The notes under the pieces are model-generated. The model was given only the letters and a program-made list of their open reading frames with translations. It was not told the DNA's origin and did no database searches. From the NCBI RefSeq assembly GCF_002749975.1, contig NZ_PEIG01000008.1, positions 204,201 through 268,200 on the forward strand: DNA of 64,000 nucleotides, read 5' to 3'. Below are positions 9,082 to 18,381 of this stretch, piece after piece. This DNA comes from Gloeocapsopsis sp. IPPAS B-1203. GTDB taxonomy: Bacteria; Cyanobacteriota; Cyanobacteriia; Cyanobacteriales; Chroococcidiopsidaceae. The stretch's first letter is position 1. Every line of letters starts with the position of its first letter. Both the position numbers and the translations under genes were made by a program.

Positions 9082-9849
9082 TTACAGCATTTTTTCGAGG
9101 AATTGCTTAGCGCGATCGCTTTTGGGATGATTAAAGAACTCTTTTGGTGTTGCGTCTTCTGCTAAACGCCCTTCATCTAAAAATAAAATTCGGTGGGCAA
9201 CTTCTCTTGCAAAACCCATTTCATGCGTCACAATTGCCATTGTAATTCCTGTTTGTGTCAAGTCTTTCATCACTTCCAACACTTCTTTCACCATTTCCGG
9301 ATCGAGTGCAGATGTTGGTTCATCAAACAGCATGACTTGCGGTTTCATCGCTAAAGATCGGGCGATCGCTACCCGTTGTTTTTGTCCTCCTGATAGTTTA
9401 GCAGGATAAACATCAGCTTTTTCAGCTAACCCCACTTTCGTTAATAAATCCATTGCTTCTTGTCGCGCCACACTTTTATCAACGTGCTTAACTTTTATCG
9501 GCGCATACGCCACATTATCTAACACCGTCATATGCGGAAACAAATGAAAGTGTTGAAACACCATTCCCACATTTTGACGAATCTTCATGATGTCGCATTT
9601 ACGCGACGTAATATCAATGCCATCAATATAAATCTTGCCCGATGTTGGCGTTTCTAGTAAATTCATGCAGCGCAAGAAAGTTGATTTTCCTGAACCTGAA
9701 GGACCAATAATTGCAACAACTTCGCCTTTACTGACTTTGGTAGAAATCCCTTGTAAAACTTTGAGATTACCAAAAGATTTGTGCAAATTTTCAACATCAA
9801 CCGCAACATCAACTGCTACGTTGTAATCTTCTTTCAAGTGCATATCCAC
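9082..9849 (-). CDS. polar amino acid ABC transporter ATP-binding protein (GlnQ-like)
   Basis: 255 residues. The ABC ATPase is complete: Walker [11 protein letters not shown]-loop [14 protein letters not shown], signature LSGGQKQR, Walker [15 protein letters not shown] and the His switch IVTHEMGF. The sequence style ([18 protein letters not shown]) is that of the GlnQ/HisP/ArtP group energising uptake of polar amino acids. Its start codon lies inside the end of the upstream fused binding protein/permease gene (41 bp overlap), so the two are translationally linked and form one transporter. Confidence 0.92.
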   Translation of the reverse strand: MDMHLKEDYNVAVDVAVDVENLHKSFGNLKVLQGISTKVSKGEVVAIIGPSGSGKSTFLRCMNLLETPTSGKIYIDGIDITSRKCDIMKIRQNVGMVFQHFHLFPHMTVLDNVAYAPIKVKHVDKSVARQEAMDLLTKVGLAEKADVYPAKLSGGQKQRVAIARSLAMKPQVMLFDEPTSALDPEMVKEVLEVMKDLTQTGITMAIVTHEMGFAREVAHRILFLDEGRLAEDATPKEFFNHPKSDRAKQFLEKML

Positions 9850-11266
9850 CCCAAGTTAAACTCATAACCATTAAGTAGTAAATCAAACCAGCAACTATCA
9901 GCGGTTCAAAGTAAATATACCTTTCTGCACCGACAATTTGAGCGCGGCGTAACAAATCTGCTACACCAATTGTAGATACTAAAGCTGAATCTTTGAGTAA
10001 TGCGATACTTTCATTCACCAATGCTGGCAAAATATTTTTAATTGCCTGGGGTAAGATAATATCTAACATCATTGGTCGGTAAGGCACACCCAAAGAAAGT
10101 GCAGCTTCGCGCTGTCCCTTATCAACTGCCAAAATACCACCACGAATTGTTTCAGAAATATATGCACCAGAATTTAGTGTAAATGTAATTACCCCAGCTA
10201 ATAATGCAGGTATGTTGTAACCCGTGATTTGTGGTGTGGCGTAATAAACCAAGGCAATTTGTAACAGTAACGGCGTACCACGAAAGATTGAAGTATAAGC
10301 TGTTGCAAACCAGACTAACGGTTTAAATGTGGAGATTTTAAACAGTGATAGAATTGTTCCCCAGATAAAACCAAAAAATGCAGATAAAGCGGTAAATTGC
10401 AGAGTAACTAAAATGCCGCGCAAAATAAATGGAATACTTGGGGCAATTTGGGCAAAAGAAAAACCATCATTTGCAGTTGCATTTGTTTCAGGTTCACCAC
10501 CAAACCATTTATTGATTAACCTATCAATTTCTCCACTACTTTGCATTTGTTGTAAAACGCCATTGAAATCAGCAACTAATGGCGATCCTCTTGGAAATGC
10601 GATCGCAGAACCACCTTCGCCTGCTTCAATCGTATTAAATTCTAAATCGGGGTTATTGGCAACAAAACCTGTAGCGATCGTATCTTCAATAATTGCTGCA
10701 TCAACGCGTCTTGATTTAACTTCTTGAATAATCTCACCAGTACGATTGAGCGGGACAATAGTAACATCTTTAAATTCTTTTGCCGCAGTTTCTTGAATTG
10801 AACCAAGTTGAACGCCGACTCTTTTTCCTGCTAAATCTTCAGGTTGCTGAAAGTTGCTACCTTTGAGTGCAACAATTGTATTTTTTGCTTCGTAGTAAAT
10901 ATCAGAAAAATCTACGTTTTGGCGGCGTTCCTCTGTTGGTGTCATTCCCGCCATTGCGAAGTCTGCACGTTGCGATTGTAGGGCAGGTATTATACCACTA
11001 AAATCTGTATCTTGAATTTTTAATTCAAATCCTAATTCTTGAGCAATATAATTGGCAATATCTATATCAAAACCAATAATTTCATTTCCCTGTGCTGTAT
11101 CTCTAAATTCGTAGGGTGGGTAATCTGCTGATGTCACCATTACCAAACTACGCCCAGCATATTGTGATTGAGCGGCAATTTTGTTATTTATGCCATCACT
11201 GACGACGATAATTAAGGTAACGATTGCTGCAAGTGAAATCGTAAATAATAGCCTAAGTTTTTTCAT
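9809..11266 (-). CDS. amino acid ABC transporter: fused periplasmic binding protein and permease
   Basis: 485 residues. An N-terminal signal/anchor ([18 protein letters not shown]) precedes a type 3 solute-binding domain (about 40-265: [13 protein letters not shown]...[30 protein letters not shown]). A HisM/GlnP-type permease follows (about 280-480), with ABC permease features [14 protein letters not shown] and the [23 protein letters not shown] loop contacting the ATPase. Such binding-protein/permease fusions are known in amino acid transporters, including cyanobacterial ones. The substrate is probably a polar or acidic amino acid; which one cannot be told from sequence. The ATPase gene overlaps its 3' end. 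Confidence 0.92.
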   Translation of the reverse strand: MKKLRLLFTISLAAIVTLIIVVSDGINNKIAAQSQYAGRSLVMVTSADYPPYEFRDTAQGNEIIGFDIDIANYIAQELGFELKIQDTDFSGIIPALQSQRADFAMAGMTPTEERRQNVDFSDIYYEAKNTIVALKGSNFQQPEDLAGKRVGVQLGSIQETAAKEFKDVTIVPLNRTGEIIQEVKSRRVDAAIIEDTIATGFVANNPDLEFNTIEAGEGGSAIAFPRGSPLVADFNGVLQQMQSSGEIDRLINKWFGGEPETNATANDGFSFAQIAPSIPFILRGILVTLQFTALSAFFGFIWGTILSLFKISTFKPLVWFATAYTSIFRGTPLLLQIALVYYATPQITGYNIPALLAGVITFTLNSGAYISETIRGGILAVDKGQREAALSLGVPYRPMMLDIILPQAIKNILPALVNESIALLKDSALVSTIGVADLLRRAQIVGAERYIYFEPLIVAGLIYYLMVMSLTWGGYALERRLQRSS

Positions 11267-11436
11267 TGTAAGTAGTTTACTAACGCAGCAATTTATCTGC
11301 TAATTCGTAGATGCCATTAATAGATACCTAAAAAGTTATAGAATTATAAGTCAGCAAATTGTATTTTTATTAACAATTTTTCATTTAAATAAATCGCTTA
11401 ATGATGCGAAGGAGTAAATTAAGGATCAAGATACTC

Positions 11437-12486
11437 ATGAGCATGAGTAGTAATTCACATTGGACGCGCCGTCAAGCACTATCGTTATTTACAGGATTTG
11501 CAGGGAGTTTGGCATTACATGCTTGTACTCAGCAACCATCAGGATCGCTTTTTAATACGTCGTCAACTGCTACAGAATCGGTTCTAGCGACATCAGGAAG
11601 TACCCTGTGGATTGGATATACGCCTTTGTATATTGCTTTAGAGAAAGGCTTTTTTCAGGAAAACGGTTTAAACCTTGATTTTAGAGATTTTAGTTCAGCC
11701 ACCGATGCTATGGCGGCTTTTGGTGCAGGGCGTCTTGATAGTCAAGCGCTGGTGACATCCGAAGCTGTATCGTTAGCTGCTAAGGGAGTAGACTATCGCA
11801 TCATTATGGCAGCGGACAACTCTTTAGGTGGTGATGGTATTCTGGCACGTAACAGTATTACCAGTATTAATGACTTTAAAGGCAAAGAAGTTGCTGTTGA
11901 AGTTGGTGGAGTCAGTCATTTCTTCTTGCTACAAGTTTTGAAGGAAGCTGGTTTAAGTGGTGATGATGTCAGACTTACTAACGTCACACCTGATGCAGCA
12001 GCAGCGGCGTATCAAGCAGGAAGAACCGAGATTGCGGTGACTTATTCGCCGTTTTTACAAAAAGCAGATCAAGCACAGCAAGACGGCAGAATTATTTACG
12101 ATACTTCTCAAATGCCAACAGCAATTGTGGATGTCTACCTGTTTAGCAATCAGTTCATTGAAGCTAACCCCAACGCTGTGACAGGATTTATTCAAGGAAT
12201 TTTGCAGGCGCGAGAATTTATGGAAACAGATCGCGATGAAGCGCTAGCGATCGCTGGTAAACGTTTGCAGTTGACACCCCAAGAAGTAGAAGAACAACTC
12301 AAAGGTGTCAGATTAATCGATTTACCAACGAATTTAGAAATGCTGGGCAATCCTCAAAGTGATATATATTTACTCAATCATATGAATGACTTGTCCCAAT
12401 TTCTTGTATCGCAAAAACAGATTCCTCAAGCCCCAAATTTAACTAATACGCTAGAACCTAAATTTCTGAAGGAAGTACAAACATAA
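11437..12486 (+). CDS. NitT/TauT-type ABC transporter substrate-binding lipoprotein
   Basis: 350 residues from ATG 11437; a 12-codon longer form from 11401 is possible. I prefer 11437 because AAGGA at 11421-11425 lies 11 bases upstream and the signal then starts close to a twin-arginine-like motif (TRRQALSLF) and lipobox (LHAC). The mature part matches SsuA/TauA/NrtA-type proteins (LWIGYTPLYIALEKGFFQENGL; GKEVAVEVGGVSHFFLLQVL). It probably binds a sulfonate, taurine-like, nitrate-like or pyrimidine-type solute; the ligand is not evident. The matching permease (13139) and ATPase (14095) lie nearby on different strands rather than in one operon. Confidence 0.88.
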   Translation: MSMSSNSHWTRRQALSLFTGFAGSLALHACTQQPSGSLFNTSSTATESVLATSGSTLWIGYTPLYIALEKGFFQENGLNLDFRDFSSATDAMAAFGAGRLDSQALVTSEAVSLAAKGVDYRIIMAADNSLGGDGILARNSITSINDFKGKEVAVEVGGVSHFFLLQVLKEAGLSGDDVRLTNVTPDAAAAAYQAGRTEIAVTYSPFLQKADQAQQDGRIIYDTSQMPTAIVDVYLFSNQFIEANPNAVTGFIQGILQAREFMETDRDEALAIAGKRLQLTPQEVEEQLKGVRLIDLPTNLEMLGNPQSDIYLLNHMNDLSQFLVSQKQIPQAPNLTNTLEPKFLKEVQT

Positions 12487-12496
12487 TAGTCATTAG

Positions 12497-13090
12497 TCAC
12501 TTGGCTTTTACTAACTGCAAAGCTGCCATAAAATCAGTGTGGAAAATGCGTGCACCTGTTTGCAAATATTCCATTGCATTTAAAGCTGCCCAATGGGCAT
12601 CCCAATCAGAACCAGCACAGCAATCTTCAATAACGTGAAAATGATAATCGCGTTGATGTGCATCGGCTGCAGTGTAATGAACACAAACATTTGTCATCAT
12701 TCCCATCAACACAACAGTATCTACTTTCAACCCACGAAGGAGAATTTCTAATTCTGTACCGAAAAAGCAACTATAACGTCGTTTAGAAATTGCAAACTCA
12801 CCATCAATTGGTGCTAATTCCCAGTAATATTTCGTACTAGCCCAAGTTTCTAAACAATGTACAGGTTCAGCACCATCTAATTCTCTACCAAAGTCTACCA
12901 TCTCTTTACGATGTACTTCTTGGAAGTGAATAATTGGTATTTTGGTTTCCCGCGCTGCTGCTAGAATTTTTTTGGCTTTAGGAAGAACTTCACTAGTGCC
13001 AACATGATGTAAGTTTCCTTCACCTGTGAAGACTCCTGCTTGCATATCGACGCAAATTAATGCGGTTTTTGATAAGTTTAATTGCACCAT
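12497..13090 (-). CDS. isochorismatase-like cysteine hydrolase
   Basis: 197 residues. The isochorismatase-fold signature is present: ALICVDMQAGVF with the catalytic Asp near the N-terminus, and VLMGMMTNVCVHYTAADAHQRDYH with the nucleophilic Cys in the NVCV turn. The third triad residue should be a Lys in the middle region (STKYYWELAP is a candidate). The family includes nicotinamidase, isochorismatase, peroxyureidoacrylate amidohydrolase and N-carbamoyl amidases; I cannot pick one. It sits tail-to-tail with the binding protein gene (10 bp) and 48 bp after the permease gene on the same strand, so it may act on the transported compound. Confidence 0.85.
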   Translation of the reverse strand: MVQLNLSKTALICVDMQAGVFTGEGNLHHVGTSEVLPKAKKILAAARETKIPIIHFQEVHRKEMVDFGRELDGAEPVHCLETWASTKYYWELAPIDGEFAISKRRYSCFFGTELEILLRGLKVDTVVLMGMMTNVCVHYTAADAHQRDYHFHVIEDCCAGSDWDAHWAALNAMEYLQTGARIFHTDFMAALQLVKAK

Positions 13091-13138
13091 AGTTATTTTA
13101 AGTAAAATGAGCTACCCTAGCCCTAGGGAAAAAATAAC

Positions 13139-13999
13139 CTAGTTACGAGTTTGATCTACCCACGGTGTTAAAGCTTTGGAGAGTAATTTTAAGCTGTAAT
13201 CAATTAATAAACCAATCACACCAATAATGGCGATCGCAAACAAAACCTTATCTGTTTGTAAAAAGCGTTGTGATTGCACAATGCGATATCCCAAACCATT
13301 TTGCGAAGCGATCAGTTCAGCAATTACTAAATAATTCCAAGCACCAGAAATATTAATGCGCAGTGTATCTAATATACTCGGAAATACCGCAGGAATAATG
13401 ACACTAAATAAAACTTCTCTGCGGTTAGAACCCAAAGTATAAGCCACATTTAACATTTCATTAGGAATAAACTTAACAGTATCAGCAATCATCATCGCAT
13501 TGTAAAGAACAACACCCAGAAAAATAATTAAAATCTTTGCAGCTTCACCCAATCCAACCCAAATAATAATTAATGGGACAAAGGCAACAACAGGCATATA
13601 GCGAACCGTACCAACAATAGGACTAAATAAACTTTCCATGCTGTAGAAAGTTCCCATCAAAATTCCTATAGGTACGCCTACTAGTGCGGCAATCAAAAAA
13701 CCACCAGCAACGCGCAAACTACTGGCAATAATATCCACATGTAAATTTTCTTCAGTAAACATTCGCACCCCTGCATCAATCACCGCAGTAGGTGTTGGTA
13801 AAAACACAGGAGTTGTTAATCCACTGTAGCTAACAAATGCCCAAATAACGAGTGGTAAAGCTAAAGCGATCGCTGACAGCAAAAGCCGTAACCACTGAGG
13901 AAACCCTTGACGCAAACTCCAAAATGTAGAAGGAGGAAGATATCTTTTCTGAGGTTGAGAAAATACTTGTGTCATAACGGAATTATGACTTTTTATCAA
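13139..13999 (-). CDS. NitT/TauT-type ABC transporter permease
   Basis: 286 residues with about six transmembrane helices. It matches SsuC/TauC-type permeases: the conserved cytoplasmic loop reads AYTLGSNRREVLFSVIIPAVFPSILDTLRI, and the end GLGYRIVQSQRFLQTDKVLFAIAIIGVIGLL is typical. It pairs with the binding protein at 11437 and the ATPase at 14095. The permease and ATPase genes diverge from a 95-bp AT-rich region that must hold both promoters. The isochorismatase-like gene follows on the same strand. Confidence 0.9.
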   Translation of the reverse strand: MIKSHNSVMTQVFSQPQKRYLPPSTFWSLRQGFPQWLRLLLSAIALALPLVIWAFVSYSGLTTPVFLPTPTAVIDAGVRMFTEENLHVDIIASSLRVAGGFLIAALVGVPIGILMGTFYSMESLFSPIVGTVRYMPVVAFVPLIIIWVGLGEAAKILIIFLGVVLYNAMMIADTVKFIPNEMLNVAYTLGSNRREVLFSVIIPAVFPSILDTLRINISGAWNYLVIAELIASQNGLGYRIVQSQRFLQTDKVLFAIAIIGVIGLLIDYSLKLLSKALTPWVDQTRN

Positions 14000-14094
14000 A
14001 GACTCATTGTATCTTAGACAACAGTTTATCGATTTCCGATTCGATTAAATAACAAAAAGATGTCTATTGACCAGCCATTGCTCATAAAAATGTA

Positions 14095-14916
14095 ATGATT
14101 CAAAGCTCACGGAAAAATCTTAAAACACAAAGTTTACAAATTAATAATCGTTATCAAGAATACCCTAAGCTAGAAGTTTGTAACTTAAATAAAAGCTTTA
14201 CAACTCAACGTAAACAATTAGTAGTTTTACAAAATATTAATTTTCAGTTATACCCTAGTGAGTTTGTGTGTGTTGTGGGTGCTTCCGGCTGTGGTAAATC
14301 GACATTAATTAATATCATTGCAGGATTGCTACCACCAACATCAGGAGAAGTAAAAGTTGATGGCGAAGTTGTCCTTGGTCCAGGACCCGATCGCGGTATG
14401 GTATTTCAAAACTATACTTTATATCCTTGGTTAACTGTTGCCGGAAATATTAGTTTTGGTTCGCGACTGCGATCGCTTTCTGCCAAACAACGCAAAGAAC
14501 GTATTGCTTACTTTTTAGAAGTTGTCGGATTAACTCAGTTTGCCAAAGCTTACCCTAAACAACTATCAGGGGGAATGAAACAAAGAGTTGCGATAGCCCG
14601 TGCTTTAGCAAATGAACCTGATGTATTATTAATGGATGAACCTTTTGGGGCTTTAGATGCTCAAACAAAAGAGCAAATGCAACAGTTTTTACTGAATTTG
14701 TGGCAACAAACTCAGACAACAATTTGGATGATTACTCACGATGTAGAAGAGGCTGTCTTTTTATCGCAGCGCGTTTTTGTGATGAGTTCTAATCCAGGAG
14801 AAATTAAGCAAGAAATTGCGATAGATTTACCACAAGATCGCGATGTTGAAATTAAATTAACGCCCGAATTTACAGCCATTAAGCGCAAAGTTATGCATTG
14901 TTTACGAGATTGTTAA
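14095..14916 (+). CDS. NitT/TauT-type ABC transporter ATP-binding protein
   Basis: 273 residues. A standard ABC ATPase of the SsuB/TauB/NrtD group: Walker A GASGCGKST, Q-loop MVFQNYTLYPWLTV (the YPW variant typical of this group), signature LSGGMKQR, Walker B VLLMDEPFGALDAQT, and switch MITHDVEEAVFLSQR. A longer than usual N-terminus (about 25 residues before the domain) is AT-rich and may start later than ATG 14095. It diverges from the permease gene and overlaps the convergent GAF-protein gene by 4 bp at the stop codons. Confidence 0.9.
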   Translation: MIQSSRKNLKTQSLQINNRYQEYPKLEVCNLNKSFTTQRKQLVVLQNINFQLYPSEFVCVVGASGCGKSTLINIIAGLLPPTSGEVKVDGEVVLGPGPDRGMVFQNYTLYPWLTVAGNISFGSRLRSLSAKQRKERIAYFLEVVGLTQFAKAYPKQLSGGMKQRVAIARALANEPDVLLMDEPFGALDAQTKEQMQQFLLNLWQQTQTTIWMITHDVEEAVFLSQRVFVMSSNPGEIKQEIAIDLPQDRDVEIKLTPEFTAIKRKVMHCLRDC

Positions 14917-15437
14917 ATTCCCATACTTTTGACATAAGTAATCGCAAGTGGTGTTAACCGTTGTTCTAATTCTGTCACGATCGCGCGATCGCTTTCACTC
15001 CACTCTCTAGGTTGACCAAAAATACACGGCTGTAAAATTCCCCACATCAAATTATCTTGACACAGATGCGCGTGAATCAAAGCACGATGTCCGAAATGTT
15101 TGCGTTCAAAAGCTAAGTTAACAACTTCAGGATTTGCCGTTTCTACATCTTCTACATAAACCGAAGGCTTAGCTTGTAATGCTGCTGAAAATAAGGGATC
15201 TTCTGCGGCTAATGATTCTGGTTCTTGACTCCACTCAGAATCAATCACATCAGGAATTTCCGTACTACGTCGCCAACAATAAGCGACTTTCCCCTTTTGA
15301 TTATGAGGATTGCGCAGATATAAAAAGCAGCGATCTGTTTGCAATACATCACACAATGCGGGTAATAATGCCTTAAAAATGGCATCAGGTTCGCTATGAG
15401 TCGCAAAAATGTCTTCTAAAACTTCAGGTAACTGCAT
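14913..15437 (-). CDS. GAF domain protein
   Basis: 174 residues consisting essentially of one GAF domain (AIFKALLPALCDVLQTDRCFLYLRNP ... ALIHAHLCQDNLMWGILQPC). No Cys in the position expected for covalent bilin attachment with a following His is evident, so a bilin-binding role is not supported. No output domain is present. It follows the desaturase gene by only 5 bp on the same strand and is probably co-transcribed, so it may sense a small molecule related to that pathway (inference). Confidence 0.8.
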   Translation of the reverse strand: MQLPEVLEDIFATHSEPDAIFKALLPALCDVLQTDRCFLYLRNPHNQKGKVAYCWRRSTEIPDVIDSEWSQEPESLAAEDPLFSAALQAKPSVYVEDVETANPEVVNLAFERKHFGHRALIHAHLCQDNLMWGILQPCIFGQPREWSESDRAIVTELEQRLTPLAITYVKSMGI

Positions 15438-15442
15438 TAAAA

Positions 15443-16471
15443 TTAAAACTTCACTAAGAATGACACACCGATCGCACCATAAAATGTCTCTAATTGCAAG
15501 TTACCTTGACTATCAATTGCAGTACCTTGATCTGAAAAAAGGCGAGTAATGCGGAAGCGATGGTAGTTTCCTAGCAATTCAGGTAGCGTAACGTAATGAA
15601 CTTCCTCTCCTGTAAAAACCTCGCGGTCGAGTTCGTGTAAACTATGCCAAGGACATTTCATCAATTCGTGATGGGCATTATGATAACCAAAGTTTAAAAG
15701 TAGTAAATTCAACCACCAATAATGCTGCGAAATCACGTTAGAAAATGTATTGGTTTGTTCGTAGATATAATCGCGTTTCGGTAACGGCGAACCCACAGGA
15801 ATAGCTTCATAAGTGTGTTGAAAAGCATCAACAAATCGCAGCACAGTAATCATCCCAACATAACTGAGAAAATAAAGTGCCACAGCTTTAAGAGAAAGCA
15901 AGGCTAATGCTATTAATAGCAAGCTGCGTAAAATAAGTATCGTAACGACACGTTTTTGTTCATCTTGTCGTCGGGGTTCCCAAAAAGGGGCTAAAATACT
16001 GCGCCATTGGAAGATAAAGGAAACAATCGGAAAATGCAACCATTCCAAGGCTAAAGTTACACGGCGGATAGGTGCAGGAAGTTGATGCATCCAGCTTGGC
16101 AAATCAAAAGAGGCAAAGTCTACGCGATTAATGTGATGAGCAATATGATCTTGAGTTAAATCTTTGAATCGAGCATAGCAGCCACCATTAAGCCAAAGCA
16201 TGATATTACCACCTATGGCGTTCCACTTGCGCTCAGTAAAGATTGTGCCGTGCATAAACTCATGAGAGAGATATGCTGAAATAATCAGGCTATGGGTAAG
16301 TAGTATAACTCCTAAGGCATTGAGCCAAAAATTTGCAAGGAACAGCGCGATCGCACTACCGTAGCCACCTAAAGCATAAGTAATTGCGATCGCATTCCAC
16401 AGATGCTTTTTATGATGCAAATAGTAAGAGGTGTCAACTGATTTTGCTTTGGCTGGAATGGTAGATCCCAT
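15443..16471 (-). CDS. membrane fatty acid desaturase
   Basis: 342 residues. The three histidine clusters of membrane-bound di-iron desaturases are present: HEFMH (after the first helix pair), DHIAHH, and GYHNAHHELMKCPWHSLHELD near the C-terminus. About four transmembrane helices alternate with them. The enzyme should insert a double bond into a lipid-linked fatty acyl chain or a related substrate in the membrane; regiospecificity cannot be assigned. The start MGSTIPAKAKS is preceded by a palindrome (16485-16506) that may lie in the promoter. The GAF gene follows after 5 bp. Confidence 0.87.
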   Translation of the reverse strand: MGSTIPAKAKSVDTSYYLHHKKHLWNAIAITYALGGYGSAIALFLANFWLNALGVILLTHSLIISAYLSHEFMHGTIFTERKWNAIGGNIMLWLNGGCYARFKDLTQDHIAHHINRVDFASFDLPSWMHQLPAPIRRVTLALEWLHFPIVSFIFQWRSILAPFWEPRRQDEQKRVVTILILRSLLLIALALLSLKAVALYFLSYVGMITVLRFVDAFQHTYEAIPVGSPLPKRDYIYEQTNTFSNVISQHYWWLNLLLLNFGYHNAHHELMKCPWHSLHELDREVFTGEEVHYVTLPELLGNYHRFRITRLFSDQGTAIDSQGNLQLETFYGAIGVSFLVKF

Positions 16472-16484
16472 AACAAGGCACGTG

Positions 16485-16506
16485 ACTTGTACATATTATA
16501 ACAAGT
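16485..16506. promoter_or_regulatory. inverted repeat upstream of the desaturase gene
   Basis: ACTTGT (16485-16490) and ACAAGT (16501-16506) form a perfect 6-bp inverted repeat around a 10-bp AT-rich centre, 14 bp before the desaturase start. It could be an operator or part of a promoter. The motif is short, so chance is possible. Confidence 0.3.
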
Positions 16507-16562
16507 ATAAGTGAGAGAGAATTTTGTTTTGTAATGAGAAATACAAACTAATAAGCTGCATA

Positions 16563-17534
16563 TCAAACACGAATAGCAACTTTTCCCATCACTTGTCTCT
16601 GTTCAAGGTGGCGAATTGCGGCAGGGACTTCACTCAAGTCGTAGTATCGATCGATAAAGGGGACGATCTTGCCTGCTACCATCAACTCTCTCAATGTGAC
16701 GAGATCCTTTTGATTAGGTTTTACAGCTAGACATTTTACCTTGCGGCGGCTGATTCTCGAAATCCCAGATCCAAGAAGCATTACTTGGAAAAATCGAGCG
16801 ATAGATCCGCCAACCATGACGTAGGTTCCCTCAGGAGTCAATATTGGCAAATAGTCAAAAACTGAACGGTACGCTGCTGCATCAAATATTAAATCATAAC
16901 GCTGCTCATTTTGGGTGACATCTGTTTGAGTGTAGTCAATCACGAGATCTGCGCCCAGCGATCGCACCATATCCATTTTTTTTGCGCTGCATACAGCAGT
17001 CACCTCAGCACCAAATGCCTTAGCAATCTGCACTGCGAAAGAACCCACACCGCCGGATGCACCAGCGATCAACACTTTCTGCCCTGACTGAATCTCACCT
17101 ACATCTCGCAAACCCTGCAAAGCGGTAAGGGCTGCCCCAGGAACAGTTGCAGCTGCTTCAAATGTCGTGGCACTCGGCTTTAGCACTAATGCAGTTTCTG
17201 TTGCACAAACGTACTCGGCAAAGGCACCGAAACCACACTCAGACAAGTCTCCAAAGACTTCATCACCAGGCTTAAACTGCGTGACATCTTTACCAACGGC
17301 TTCAACTTGTCCTGCTATATCAAAACCGATGATCTTGATTTTTGGCTTGAGGACTCCCCCAAACATCAAACGCATGAAGAATGGAGTTCCTCGCATCAGA
17401 TGCCAGTCACCAGCATTGACAGACGCAGCATGAACCCGCACCAGTACGCCATTGTCTGGCACAACCGGCTTGTCAACTTCTTGCAGACTCAACACATCTG
17501 GTGAACCGTATTTGGTGAGGACGATCGCTTTCAT
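16563..17534 (-). CDS. zinc-type alcohol dehydrogenase/quinone oxidoreductase family protein (MDR superfamily)
   Basis: 323 residues from ATG 17534 (MKAIVLTKYGSPDV, the classical start of this family); frame-open extension to ATG 17600 would add 22 polar residues. GroES-like N-terminal domain (VRVHAASVNAGDWHLMRG) and Rossmann NAD(P) domain (VLIAGASGGVGSFAVQIAKAFGAEVTAVCS). The sequence resembles quinone oxidoreductase-like MDR proteins that lack structural zinc. It is divergent from the TetR gene, with two tandem operators between them, so it is very likely the regulated target. Third-position GC is higher than in surrounding genes by eye, suggesting acquisition together with its regulator (inference). 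Confidence 0.87.
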   Translation of the reverse strand: MKAIVLTKYGSPDVLSLQEVDKPVVPDNGVLVRVHAASVNAGDWHLMRGTPFFMRLMFGGVLKPKIKIIGFDIAGQVEAVGKDVTQFKPGDEVFGDLSECGFGAFAEYVCATETALVLKPSATTFEAAATVPGAALTALQGLRDVGEIQSGQKVLIAGASGGVGSFAVQIAKAFGAEVTAVCSAKKMDMVRSLGADLVIDYTQTDVTQNEQRYDLIFDAAAYRSVFDYLPILTPEGTYVMVGGSIARFFQVMLLGSGISRISRRKVKCLAVKPNQKDLVTLRELMVAGKIVPFIDRYYDLSEVPAAIRHLEQRQVMGKVAIRV

Positions 17535-17604
17535 TTTGTCATTTTTGTTGTCCCCTGGTACGGGGATGGGGGTACTCGATGTTTTCATGACCTTCAACAT
17601 TCTG

Positions 17605-17637
17605 ACTTACACTGTAAGTTTAACTTACGCCGTAAGT
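17605..17637. promoter_or_regulatory. two tandem palindromic operators for the divergent TetR regulator
   Basis: ACTTAC-ACT-GTAAGT at 17605-17619 and ACTTAC-GCC-GTAAGT at 17623-17637: two copies of a perfect 6-3-6 inverted repeat, centres 18 bp apart. They lie between the divergent alcohol dehydrogenase and TetR genes. The arms are identical in both copies while the 3-bp centres differ, as expected for protein-binding sites under selection. TetR-family proteins usually bind such sites as dimers and repress both flanking genes. If transcription of the dehydrogenase starts near the operators, the downstream start at 17534 is preferred. Confidence 0.82.
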
Positions 17638-17708
17638 TTGTCAAGATGAAAAGCAAACTCAAACCCTAGAATTTGCTTGTTCTGTGCGTTAAGAATTGAT
17701 TCGATTAG

Positions 17709-18374
17709 ATGGCTAAAAAAAACTCTCATACACCTCCCCCAACCTCACTAAATCGGGAAAAAGTACTGTACGCGGCTATGCGCCTAGCTGACGAGGAAGG
17801 CGTTGAATCACTCTCTATGCGGAAGCTGGCTCAGAAATTGGGCGTCAAGGCGATGTCACTGTATAATCACGTGACCAATAAGGACGATATCTTATGTGGC
17901 ATAGTTGATATTGTAGTGAGCGAAATTGAAGTGCCTAGCCTTGAAACTGACTGGAAAACAGCAATGCGGCGACGGGCGATCTCGGCTCACGAAGTGCTGT
18001 TGCGTCATCCCTGGGCAACGATGGCGTTAATGTCACAGATGAATACAGGTTCAGCGATGTTGCGCTATGTAGATGCGACGTTGGGCTGTCTACACAAAGC
18101 AGGCTTTTCGTTTGAGATGGCAGATCGGGCGTGGAATGCGATCGATAGCCATATTTATGGATTTACGCTTCAGGAACTGAACTTTCCCCTCGCAACGACG
18201 GAGTATGCAGAGGTCGCGAAAAACTTTGTTTCATTCATCCCTGCGGATCAGTACCCTTACCTCAATCAGCTGACGCATCACGTCATTGAAGGTCGTTATG
18301 ACGGTATTCATGACTTTGAGTTCGGACTTGAATTGATCCTCAATGGTCTGGATCAGTTTCGAGAACAGGTTTAA
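17709..18374 (+). CDS. TetR-family transcriptional repressor (TetR_C type)
   Basis: 221 residues. The N-terminal helix-turn-helix (about 17-65: REKVLYAAMRLADEEGVESLSMRKLAQKLGVKAMSLYNHVTNKDDIL) is typical, and the C-terminal half resembles the tetracycline-repressor-like ligand domain. It probably represses the divergent dehydrogenase gene and itself through the operators at 17605-17637, released by an unknown small molecule. Codon use looks more GC-rich than in neighbouring genes. It ends 8 bp before the convergent MBL-fold gene. Confidence 0.9.
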   Translation: MAKKNSHTPPPTSLNREKVLYAAMRLADEEGVESLSMRKLAQKLGVKAMSLYNHVTNKDDILCGIVDIVVSEIEVPSLETDWKTAMRRRAISAHEVLLRHPWATMALMSQMNTGSAMLRYVDATLGCLHKAGFSFEMADRAWNAIDSHIYGFTLQELNFPLATTEYAEVAKNFVSFIPADQYPYLNQLTHHVIEGRYDGIHDFEFGLELILNGLDQFREQV

Positions 18375-18381
18375 TTAGTGT

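Noticed and set aside
10329..10727. 132-codon plus-strand frame inside the fused amino acid transporter gene
   Set aside because: Antisense to a well-supported transporter domain.
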